Source of the DNA: an uncultured Acetobacteraceae bacterium | GTDB lineage: Bacteria; Pseudomonadota; Alphaproteobacteria; Acetobacterales; Acetobacteraceae | Direction: 5' to 3' | Assembly (NCBI GenBank): GCA_937873095.1 | Contig: CALMVI010000089.1 | Coordinates: 1 to 43,088, forward strand | DNA length: 43,088 nucleotides | Position numbers and translations under genes: made by a program | In this document: one piece after another, positions 1-8,523 of the stretch | Numbering within the stretch: the first letter of the stretch is position 1 | Layout: the number at the start of each line of letters is the position of its first letter | The notes under the pieces: generated by a model | Database searches by the model: none | What the model saw: the letters and a program-made list of their open reading frames with translations, nothing else | What the model was told of the DNA's origin: nothing

Positions 1-1216
<1,216 letters not shown>

Positions 1217-1243
1217 GGCGGCGCCTCTGCGGGCATGGGGTGG

Positions 1244-2197
1244 TCAGAGTAGCCGCAGCACCGCGCCGCGGCCAAACGCGTTGGCGCCGATGCGTATCGT
1301 TTCCGGCGGCACGTGCTGCGCGGCCATCGCGTCCGCGACGGCGCGCGCACGGCCGAGCGCCAGGGCGATGGCGGTCGCCTGGCCTTCGGGCGTGTCGTCC
1401 GCCGCGTCGCCCAGGCCGATCACCTCGATGGTGCGGCCGCCGGCGCCCTTGAGGAAGTCGCGTACCGCCTGGGCCTGCGACTGCGACAGGACCGTGCTGT
1501 CGGCGCCGAAGAACACGCGCGTGCCTGAGGGCGGCGGCGGCTGGATGCTGACCAGGTGCGGCGTCGGCGCGGGTTCCGCCGGAACGCCCTCGAAGGCGGC
1601 GGGCGGCGGCGGCGCATCCGGGATCGGCGGCAGGCCGGACATGTCTGCGGGCGCGCCTGCGAGGGTCAGGGGCGTGCCGTCCGGCGGGCCGGCATCGGCC
1701 AGCGCCGGCGCCGCAGCCGGGTTCGGCACGGCCTGCGGCGGCACGGTGGCCGGCTGCACGGGCGCGGGCGGCGCCTCGGCGGTGTCCAGGACGGCGTTGG
1801 CCGTGGAGGGCGGCGCAGGCTGGGCGGCGGCAGGGGCCCCGGGCGGCGGCGGCACGTGCTCGACCGGGGTGTCGGCGGCAACGCGCTGCGTGCGGTCGCG
1901 CTCAGCGGCCAGCTGCGCCTGCAGCGACCGCCGGTAGGCGGCATCGGGCACCACGGGCTTCGGCGGCACCGAGCCGAGCGTCGGGTAGGGCTGGCCGGCG
2001 CCTGGCGGCGGCGGGCGTTGCGCGGCGATGGCGCCGCCTTCGAGGTTGTGGAACAGGTCGATGGGGCCGCTCAGCGTGTTGCCGCAGCCGCCGAGCGCCA
2101 GGCACAGCGCCGCCGACGGCCAGGCCTTGCCGCATGCTGGCCGGCCGGGTTGAACACGCGCCTGCCGCCTCCTACCCTCAGCCCACCAACCGCGCAT
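1244..2197 (-). CDS. Proline-rich OmpA-like lipoprotein
   Basis: Predicted outer-membrane or periplasmic lipoprotein of 317 aa. A long basic n-region is followed by a hydrophobic stretch ending in a lipobox (LALGGC). Next comes a roughly 150-residue low-complexity Pro/Ala linker, then a C-terminal domain from about residue 225 (VFFGADSTVLS ... LALGRARAVADAM ... RIGANAFGRGA). That domain follows the OmpA/MotB peptidoglycan-binding pattern, although the usual GHTD is replaced by GLGDA, so peptidoglycan binding is uncertain. I chose ATG 2197 because GGAGG lies 10 nt upstream. An in-frame ATG at 2227 would place the start inside the 15-bp tandem repeat. The likely role is envelope anchoring or stability, inferred from domain content only. 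Confidence 0.72.
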   Translation of the reverse strand: MRGWWAEGRRRQARVQPGRPACGKAWPSAALCLALGGCGNTLSGPIDLFHNLEGGAIAAQRPPPPGAGQPYPTLGSVPPKPVVPDAAYRRSLQAQLAAERDRTQRVAADTPVEHVPPPPGAPAAAQPAPPSTANAVLDTAEAPPAPVQPATVPPQAVPNPAAAPALADAGPPDGTPLTLAGAPADMSGLPPIPDAPPPPAAFEGVPAEPAPTPHLVSIQPPPPSGTRVFFGADSTVLSQSQAQAVRDFLKGAGGRTIEVIGLGDAADDTPEGQATAIALALGRARAVADAMAAQHVPPETIRIGANAFGRGAVLRLL

Positions 2198-2220
2198 CAA
2201 GCCGCAGCCTCCGTTCGTCG

Positions 2221-2280
2221 CGCCCATCTAGCCTGCGCCCGTCTAGCTCGCGCCCGTCTAGCTCGCGCCCGTCTAGCCGG
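2221..2280. repeat. Four tandem 15-bp repeats each carrying CTAG
   Basis: Four head-to-tail 15-bp units at 2221, 2236, 2251 and 2266. The two central units are identical (cgcccgtctagctcg) and the outer two differ at two or three bases. Each contains TCTAG in the same register, at 2227, 2242, 2257 and 2272. The block fills most of the gap between the divergent lipoprotein gene and phaC, and ends 30 bp before the phaC start. It could be an array of regulator binding sites or a slippage-generated repeat. The sequence shows the repetition but not the function. Confidence 0.9.
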
Positions 2281-2310
2281 ACCAGCGACCGCCGGAAAGG
2301 ATAACAGGAA

Positions 2311-4155
2311 ATGCCCAGCATACCCGATCCAGGCAAACAGCCATCCAAGCCGGACCTGCTCTCGCCCGACCTCAAGCCCGGCGAGTTCAAGCTGGCCGAC
2401 CCGAAGGTGATCGGCCGCTCGATGGCCGACGTGGCCGAGCGGTCGCAGCGCATCGTGGGCGACTGGCTGGAGCGTCAGTCGCGCATGGCACCCACCGCCA
2501 ACGCCGAACCGCTGAAGATCGGCCAGGCGTTCATGGAGATGACCGCCAAGCTGATGCAGAACCCCGCGCGCCTGATGCAGGCGCAGATCGGCTTCTGGCA
2601 GGATTACGTGACGCTGTGGCAGAACACCACGCGCCGCATGATGGGCATGGACGGCAAGCCGGTGATCGAACCGGATGCGAAAGACAAGCGGTTCCGCGAC
2701 GAATCCTGGCAGCAGAGCGAAGTCTTCGACTTCATCAAGCAGAGCTACCTGCTGTCCGCGCGCTACGTGCACGACGTGGTGGGCCATGTCGACGGGCTGG
2801 AGCCGCACACCGCCAGGAAGGTGGATTTCTACGCGCGCCAGTTCATGGATGCGATGAGCCCGTCCAACTTCGTGCTGACCAACCCCGAAGTGCTGCGCCG
2901 CACGCGCGAGACCGGCGGCGAGAACCTGTTGCGCGGGCTGAACAACCTGCTGACCGACCTCGAGCGTGGTCGCGGCAAGCTCAGCATCCGGATGACCGAC
3001 CCCGACGCGTTCAAGCTCGGCGAAAACATCGCCGTCTCGCCCGGCAAGATCATCTACCAGAACGCGCTGATGCAGCTGATCCAGTATTGCCCCAGCACGG
3101 AGACGGTGCTGAAGCGTCCGCTGCTGATCCTGCCGCCCTGGATCAACAAGTTCTACATCCTCGACCTGCGTCCCAAGAACAGCCTGGTGCGCTACGCGGT
3201 GTCCCAGGGGCACACCGTGTTCATGGTCAGCTGGGTGAACCCGGACGAGACCCTGGCCGATGCGGGGTTCGAGGACTACATGCACAGGGGCGTGTTCGCA
3301 GCACTCGACGCGATCGAGGCGGCAACCGGGGAGTGCCAGGTCAACGCCATCGGCTACTGCCTGGGCGGCACGCTGCTCGGCGCGACGCTGGCCTGGATGG
3401 CCGCGCGCGACATCGACCGCATCAAGTCGGCCACGTTCTTCGTCTGCCTGCTCGATTTCGAGGAGGCGGGCGAACTCGGCGTGTTCATCGACGAGGAGCA
3501 GCTGCGCGCGCTCGAAGGCCGCATGCAGGAACAGGGCTATCTCGAAGGCGCCGACATGGCGGCGACCTTCAACATGCTGCGCGCCAACGACCTGATCTGG
3601 TCGTTCGTGGTCAACAACTACCTGCTGGGCAACGACCCGTTTCCGTTCGACCTGCTGTACTGGAACGCCGACGCGACGCGCATGCCGGCGCGCATGCACA
3701 GCTTCTATCTTCGCCACATGTACCAGCAGAACCTGCTGTCCAAGCCAGGCGGGGTCACGCTGGACGGCGTGGCGCTGGACCTCGGCCGCGTCAGGACGCC
3801 CGCGTATTTCCTGTCGACTCGCGAGGATCACATCGCGCCCTGGCGCTCCACCTACCGCGGCACGCAGCTGCTCGGCGGGGACAAGCGGTTCGTGCTCGCC
3901 GCGTCCGGCCACATCGCCGGCGTGGTGAACCCGCCAGACGGCGGCAAGTACAACCACTGGGTCAACGAAACGCTGCCGCCCTCCGCGCAGGACTGGCTGG
4001 AGGGCGCGTCCGAGATGTCGGGGTCGTGGTGGAACGACTGGAACCGCTGGGTGACGGCCCGCGCGCCGGAGCAGGTGGCGGCCCGCGTGCCCGGAGAGGG
4101 CGGACTGACGGCCATCGAGGACGCGCCGGGAAGCTATGTTCGGGTGAAGTCCTGA
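2311..4155 (+). CDS. phaC: Class I poly(3-hydroxyalkanoate) synthase
   Basis: Polymerises (R)-3-hydroxyacyl-CoA into storage polyester on the surface of cytoplasmic granules. It is 614 aa, the normal class I length. The N-terminal PhaC domain includes the QxSYLLSARYVHDVV region. The alpha/beta-hydrolase core carries the lipase-like box GYCLGG with nucleophile Cys350, Asp506 in TREDHIAPW and His534 in SGHIAGVVNPP, so the catalytic triad is intact. The start ATG 2311 follows a purine-rich AAAGGATAACAGGAA. No phaA, phaB, phasin or phaR lies in the window, so monomer supply must be encoded elsewhere. The 15-bp CTAG repeat array sits immediately upstream. A weak hairpin (ACACG/CGTGT, 4169-4182) follows the gene. 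Confidence 0.96.
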   Translation: MPSIPDPGKQPSKPDLLSPDLKPGEFKLADPKVIGRSMADVAERSQRIVGDWLERQSRMAPTANAEPLKIGQAFMEMTAKLMQNPARLMQAQIGFWQDYVTLWQNTTRRMMGMDGKPVIEPDAKDKRFRDESWQQSEVFDFIKQSYLLSARYVHDVVGHVDGLEPHTARKVDFYARQFMDAMSPSNFVLTNPEVLRRTRETGGENLLRGLNNLLTDLERGRGKLSIRMTDPDAFKLGENIAVSPGKIIYQNALMQLIQYCPSTETVLKRPLLILPPWINKFYILDLRPKNSLVRYAVSQGHTVFMVSWVNPDETLADAGFEDYMHRGVFAALDAIEAATGECQVNAIGYCLGGTLLGATLAWMAARDIDRIKSATFFVCLLDFEEAGELGVFIDEEQLRALEGRMQEQGYLEGADMAATFNMLRANDLIWSFVVNNYLLGNDPFPFDLLYWNADATRMPARMHSFYLRHMYQQNLLSKPGGVTLDGVALDLGRVRTPAYFLSTREDHIAPWRSTYRGTQLLGGDKRFVLAASGHIAGVVNPPDGGKYNHWVNETLPPSAQDWLEGASEMSGSWWNDWNRWVTARAPEQVAARVPGEGGLTAIEDAPGSYVRVKS

Positions 4156-4290
4156 TCCCGGTCCGCTCACACGTTTGCGTGTACGCGCGGCCTGACGCCC
4201 GCAATGGCTAAACCTCGTTAACGTCTGACGGCCAGGCTGGCGGGGCCGGGCAGTGCGCCCGGTCTTGTCCGCACTGAAGCACTGGTCGCC

Positions 4291-5796
4291 ATGCCCCTTG
4301 TACACAGCGCTGCCGCCTGCGCGGCGGTCCACCCGACCTTGTTGATCCTGTTGGCCCTGCTGGCGTGCTGGGTGCCGGCATCGGTGGCACTGATCCATCG
4401 CTCGCGCCGCCAGTCGGCGGCACAGCAGGCCGAGGCGCAGTCGCTGCAGACGAAGCTGCAACTGGAGCTGTTCCGGATCGGACGGCTGGACAGCCTGACC
4501 GGGCTGCCAAGCCGCAGCGTGTTTCTCGACACTGTGTCGACCGCGTTCGCCGCCGGCCGGCCGTTTGCGATGTTCCTGATCGACCTCGACGAATTTTCGG
4601 CCGTCAACGCCAGTTTCGGCGACCCTACGGGGGACGACGTGCTGCGACAGTTTGCCGACCGGCTGCGCACGCTTGCCGGACGCCGGGACCATGCGGCCCG
4701 GCTGGACGGCGACACCTTCGCCCTGCTGGTGGACGACGCGGACGCGCTGAAATCGCTTGGCCCCTACGCCGGCCGCATCCTGCGCGCACTGACCCTGCCC
4801 TGTCTGGCCGGCGGCCAGTTGATCGACGTGAGCGTCAGCATCGGCGTGGCGCTGGCGCCGAGCCACGGGGAAAGCGCCGAGCCGCTGCTGCGCGCAGCCA
4901 ACCTCGCCCAGCATCGGGCGCGCAACGCGGGCGGCAACCGCTGGCTGGTCTGCGAGCAGGACATCATCATGGCCGCGCAATCCCGCCACCATTCGCGGCA
5001 GGATTTGCGGCGCGCCATCGCCGGCGGGCAGATCGTGCCGTGGTACCAGCCGATCATTCACCTGCCATCGGGCGAGATCGCCAAGTTCGAAGTGCTCGCG
5101 CGGTGGAACCACCCCGTCCACGGCATCCTGATGCCCGACCAGTTCATTCCGCTGGCCGAGGAGATGGGGATGTCGGGCCACATCAGCATGGCGCTGCTGC
5201 GCCAGGTTGCCGCCGACTGCAAGGCGTGGCCGGAACGCTGCCGCTTCGCCTTCAACGTGTCGGCCGGCCAGGTCAGGGAGCTGATCGACCTGCTGAAAAG
5301 CCAGCCCGGCGACTGGCAGCGCCGGATGGATCTGGGCCGCATGGACGTGGAGATCACCGAGGACGCGCTGATGCACGACCGCGCGCTGGCGCGCGAGCTG
5401 ATCGACTCGCTGCACGAACACGGGGCGCGCGCCGGGCTCGACAGTTTCGGGACCGGCAATTCGAACTTCTCGTTCCTGCAGGAGATGCCTTTCGACAGCA
5501 TCAAGATCGGCAAGACGTTCGTGCAGAACCTGCTCAGCGACTCAAGGGCGGAAGCCTGCGTGCGCGCCATGCTGTGGCTCGGCCAGGGCCTGGGCATCGA
5601 CATGGTGGCGGCCGGGGTGGAGAGCGCCGAGGTCGCCGCACGCCTGGGCGAGCTCGGGTGCTGCTTCGCCCAGGGCTTCTTCTACGCGCGGCCGACGCCG
5701 GCATCCGGCATCCTCGAGATGTTCGACGCCCCGCAGGGCCGCCAGGCACACGCACAGGCACCGGAGTCCCGGGAAGCCTCCCTCGTCCGGACGTGA
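4291..5796 (+). CDS. Membrane GGDEF/EAL-domain protein with degenerate active sites
   Basis: 501 aa. An N-terminal membrane helix (about residues 14-36) is followed by a short coiled linker, a GGDEF-family domain (about 50-215) and an EAL-family domain (about 230-485). The GGDEF signature is DGDTF at 139-143, losing the first Gly and the Glu, so cyclase activity is unlikely. In the EAL domain the EAL motif is E267-V-L. The Asn of FNVSAG and the Glu of VEITED are kept, but the DDFGTG motif reads LDSFGTG (D384, S385) and KID reads KIG (K405, G407). One metal-site aspartate is therefore gone, and phosphodiesterase activity is also doubtful. By family precedent such proteins are often c-di-GMP-sensing or protein-binding adaptors. 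It is convergent with the peptidase gene, whose stop is 5 bp away. Confidence 0.88.
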   Translation: MPLVHSAAACAAVHPTLLILLALLACWVPASVALIHRSRRQSAAQQAEAQSLQTKLQLELFRIGRLDSLTGLPSRSVFLDTVSTAFAAGRPFAMFLIDLDEFSAVNASFGDPTGDDVLRQFADRLRTLAGRRDHAARLDGDTFALLVDDADALKSLGPYAGRILRALTLPCLAGGQLIDVSVSIGVALAPSHGESAEPLLRAANLAQHRARNAGGNRWLVCEQDIIMAAQSRHHSRQDLRRAIAGGQIVPWYQPIIHLPSGEIAKFEVLARWNHPVHGILMPDQFIPLAEEMGMSGHISMALLRQVAADCKAWPERCRFAFNVSAGQVRELIDLLKSQPGDWQRRMDLGRMDVEITEDALMHDRALARELIDSLHEHGARAGLDSFGTGNSNFSFLQEMPFDSIKIGKTFVQNLLSDSRAEACVRAMLWLGQGLGIDMVAAGVESAEVAARLGELGCCFAQGFFYARPTPASGILEMFDAPQGRQAHAQAPESREASLVRT

Positions 5797-5801
5797 CGTG
5801 A

Positions 5802-6845
5802 TTACCGTATGGTGGCGCCTGCGGGGTCGAGCTCCTGCGCGCTGGTGCCCTGCGGCCGCGAATACGCCAACTGGTTGTTGTTGGCGTCCAGCATCGTGAT
5901 CGTGTAGCCGACCCGGCCGCCGCCGGGCGCGCCCGGAACGTCGTAGCCGCTTGTGCCGAGCTGGCTGGAGAGGAACGCCACCTCCGACGTCATCAGGACG
6001 AAGCCGAAATCGGCCAGCGTCGACAGCGTGTTCCCAGCACCCGTGGCGGGCCGTTCGACGATCCACTCCACGCTGTTGCCGTGCAGGCTGGTGCCAGGCG
6101 GAGCGGTGACGCCGGCGACGGTGTAGGCGTGCGATGCGACGTTGACGTACGTCACCGTGCCTGTGGTGGCGCTGCTCGCCTGGACCACCACCAGCATCGG
6201 CGAGCCGGCCGCGACAGGGAAGTTGGTGATCTCGTACTCGTAATCAGGGTACCATTCGAACCAAGGATAGAAGGTCTGCCGGTTGATGCCGCCGAGGCAG
6301 GAGGAATCGGCTTCGGTGCCGCCCTGCAGGACGTCGTTGCTGCCGGCGATGCCGTCGATGCCGACCCAGACGGCCGACAGGTCCTGGGCGTCGCAGACGC
6401 CAGGCGGCGACTGCACGGACGAGACGACCCACTGGGCCAAGGCTTCCGAGTAGGAGGCGGGTCCGTAGGACGTGGCGTTGCCCAGGATGGCCTGGCCGGA
6501 CCAGTTCTGGCTGTAGAAGGCGCCTGCCGTCGTCGTCGTCTGCACGCTCAGCGCCTGCATGTGCCGCCGCCGCGTGGCGACGATCTCGGGCGCTACGTAG
6601 CTGCGTGCCGCGGTCATCGCCCGCAGCCAGGTCCTGTATGCCACCGGGTTCCTGGCCAACGGGCTCGGACGGCGGGGCAGGCCGTAGCGCGCGCGCTCCT
6701 CGTCGGTCGCCTGAACCGCGTCGAACCCGCTGGGCGGCGCGGGAAGGCTCAGCACCGTGGGCGACGGCGCCGCATCCTGTGCCGCAGCCGGGGCCGCCCA
6801 CCATGCCAGGCCGGCGAGCGCAATGTACCCTGTCTCAAATCGCAT
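5802..6845 (-). CDS. Secreted G1-family (eqolisin-like) glutamic endopeptidase
   Basis: 347 aa with a signal peptide ending near AAPAAAQ (about residue 23), a propeptide-like segment (about 24-105) and a beta-sandwich domain from NWSGQA (114-119). Motifs match glutamic peptidases: WVGIDG (160-165), VLQGGT with the putative catalytic Gln174, FEWYPD (196-201) and VEWIVE with the putative catalytic Glu260. Members of this family cleave proteins at acidic pH using a Gln/Glu dyad and are insensitive to pepstatin. I chose ATG 6845 because GAAAGGGATGG lies just upstream. In-frame ATGs at 6854 and 6875 are less well placed. The family is best known from fungi; bacterial members are scattered. Cys151 and Cys183 could form a disulfide in the periplasm or outside the cell. 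Confidence 0.85.
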   Translation of the reverse strand: MRFETGYIALAGLAWWAAPAAAQDAAPSPTVLSLPAPPSGFDAVQATDEERARYGLPRRPSPLARNPVAYRTWLRAMTAARSYVAPEIVATRRRHMQALSVQTTTTAGAFYSQNWSGQAILGNATSYGPASYSEALAQWVVSSVQSPPGVCDAQDLSAVWVGIDGIAGSNDVLQGGTEADSSCLGGINRQTFYPWFEWYPDYEYEITNFPVAAGSPMLVVVQASSATTGTVTYVNVASHAYTVAGVTAPPGTSLHGNSVEWIVERPATGAGNTLSTLADFGFVLMTSEVAFLSSQLGTSGYDVPGAPGGGRVGYTITMLDANNNQLAYSRPQGTSAQELDPAGATIR

Positions 6846-7027
6846 GAAATCCATCCCTTTCGAAGGACTCACCATTCAGCAGAACCGCGCTGTCGGCAAT
6901 GCAAAGCGGCGGCGCTGCACCGTTTCGTTGGCAAAAAGCCTGGACCTGCCAAGGATGCTTCAGACCTGCGGCCTAACTCCGTGCATTTGCGGCATGCGTT
7001 GCAACCCGATGCGAGCGGCGTCATAGG

Positions 7028-7071
7028 CCAGGGGCGCTGCCCTGGACCCCGCCGGGGGCGGGCGCCCCCGG
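7028..7071. repeat. GC-rich double palindrome (REP-like or terminator-like)
   Basis: Two adjacent inverted repeats. CCAGGG/CCCTGG flank a 6-nt loop at 7028-7045. A perfect 9-bp stem CCGGGGGCG/CGCCCCCGG with a 2-nt loop lies at 7052-7071. The block sits 3' of the GFOR-like gene, which ends at 7115 on the minus strand, so it could stop that transcript. There is no T-run. The wording (GGGGCGCTGCCCTGGACCCC...) resembles dispersed repeats I associate with Acetobacteraceae genomes; that is recollection and was not tested. Confidence 0.6.
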
Positions 7072-7114
7072 ACCCGCAATCTTCCAGGGTGACGCCTGTC
7101 GCCTTCCCGGCGCG

Positions 7115-8395
7115 TCAGCTCTCCTGCGCCGGCGGCGGGCCGCGGGTTGCGTCCAGCCTGGCCGCGGGAGCCATCCTGACCACGCCGCCCGAGGCTGCCG
7201 CCTGGTAGATCGCCTCGATGATGCGCATGTCCTGCAGCCCCTCCTCGCCGGGGGTCAGCGGCGTGCGGCCGGCGCGTATGGCCTCGGCATAGGCGTCCAT
7301 CTCGAGCGCGAACTGGTTGTGCGGCGACCAGCGGCGATGGTCCAGCCCCTGGCTCGTGCCGACCCGGCGGCTGACCTGCATCGTCAGGTTGTCGTAGCTG
7401 AACGCTGGGTCCAGGCCGACCGACGCCTCCGTCGTCAACAGGCGCAGAAACCTGTTTTCGTGGTAGGAGTAGCCGGAACTGCAGCTGGCCAGCACGCCGG
7501 ACGGAAAGCGCAGCGTGAAGGCGCACAGATCCTCCACCTCGCGGAAACGCGGGTCGTCCTTCGGCTGGGTGATGCGCGCGGTGATCTCGACCGGCTCCTC
7601 GCCGGTGATGAAGCGCGCGGCGTTGAGGCAGTAGAGGCCGACATCGGGCAGCGAACCCCCGCCCGCCATCGCCCTGTTGTGCCGCCACTGGCCGTTATTG
7701 GCGTTGTTCTGGCCGTTGCTGGCTTCGATCAGCCGGATTTGCCCGAAAGTCTTGTCGCGCGCGATGCGGATCAGCTCGCGGTATTCCGGGAGGTACTGGC
7801 AGCGATAGGCGATCATCAGGCTGCGGCCGGCCTGGCGGCACGCATCCACCATGCGCTGCGCGTCGGCCGCCGAGGTCGCCATCGGCTTTTCGCACATCAC
7901 GTGCTTTCCGGCCGCGGCCGCACGCAGCGTGTATTCGAGGTGCATGGCGTTCGGCAGCACGATGTAGACCACGTCCACGTCCGGGTTGTTCCTGATGCTG
8001 TCGAAGGTCTTGTAGTCGTAGAGGTTGCGCTCCGGCACGTCGTACTGGGCGGCGATGACGCGCGCCTTTTCGCGGTCGCCGCTGACCAGCGCCGTCACCC
8101 GCACGTGCCTGGCCTGGGCAAAGCCCGGCAGGATCTGCGTCAGCGAAAGATGGCCGAGGCCGACGACCGCGATCCCGAGGCGCCTCGTGGTGGGATCGCG
8201 CTGGGGGACCTTGCCCGCCAGGTCGCCCGCATTGTCGAGCGGGGGCAGAGTGACCTGGCCGTTTCCAACGGTGCCGAACAGCGCGCGCGGCTGGCCGGCA
8301 TCGGGTTCGGCCGCCTGTGCCGCGCCGAGCAGTCCGAGGCCGGCAAGGCCCGCGGTGCTCGATCCGACAAGTCCGCGTCGGGTGATGGGGGGCAT
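7115..8395 (-). CDS. gfo: Tat-exported Gfo/Idh/MocA oxidoreductase, glucose-fructose oxidoreductase-like
   Basis: 426 aa. The N-terminus has a twin-arginine signal (TRRGLV, residues 5-10) and a hydrophobic run ending at AAQAAEP. The Rossmann segment reads GLGHLSLTQILPGF (79-92), followed by the ALVSGDREKA stretch, CEKPMATS with Lys170, and DVGLYCLNAARF with Tyr255. The order, spacing and length match Zymomonas glucose-fructose oxidoreductase (433 aa). That enzyme holds NADP(H) tightly, oxidises glucose to gluconolactone and reduces fructose to sorbitol in the periplasm. The start ATG 8395 has GGAG eight bases upstream; longer frames upstream lack this and would bury the Tat signal. The natural substrate pair here is not certain, because other sugar or cyclitol dehydrogenases share the fold. 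Confidence 0.88.
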   Translation of the reverse strand: MPPITRRGLVGSSTAGLAGLGLLGAAQAAEPDAGQPRALFGTVGNGQVTLPPLDNAGDLAGKVPQRDPTTRRLGIAVVGLGHLSLTQILPGFAQARHVRVTALVSGDREKARVIAAQYDVPERNLYDYKTFDSIRNNPDVDVVYIVLPNAMHLEYTLRAAAAGKHVMCEKPMATSAADAQRMVDACRQAGRSLMIAYRCQYLPEYRELIRIARDKTFGQIRLIEASNGQNNANNGQWRHNRAMAGGGSLPDVGLYCLNAARFITGEEPVEITARITQPKDDPRFREVEDLCAFTLRFPSGVLASCSSGYSYHENRFLRLLTTEASVGLDPAFSYDNLTMQVSRRVGTSQGLDHRRWSPHNQFALEMDAYAEAIRAGRTPLTPGEEGLQDMRIIEAIYQAAASGGVVRMAPAARLDATRGPPPAQES

Positions 8396-8523
8396 TGGCC
8401 GTCTCCGAACTCTCTGCTGATGGTGCGAGGAAAGCCCGCGCCTGTTGCCAAGTTGCCGGCCGGCGGACCAGAAGCGCGGCATCGTGACAGGTCTGATCCC
8501 GAAGGCATGGTGAGCGGGGAGTG

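Noticed and set aside
2195-2227. ATG 2227 as the start of the OmpA-like lipoprotein
   Set aside because: It lies in the tandem repeat and lacks a ribosome-binding site, whereas ATG 2197 has GGAGG at the right distance.
4169-4182. Hairpin ACACG/CGTGT after phaC as a terminator
   Set aside because: A five-bp stem without a T-run is too weak to call.
2197-5421. A very long open frame on the minus strand opposite phaC and the GGDEF/EAL gene
   Set aside because: It is Arg/His/Gln-rich with no domain and lies antisense to two well-supported genes; GC-rich DNA lacks stop codons, which produces such frames.
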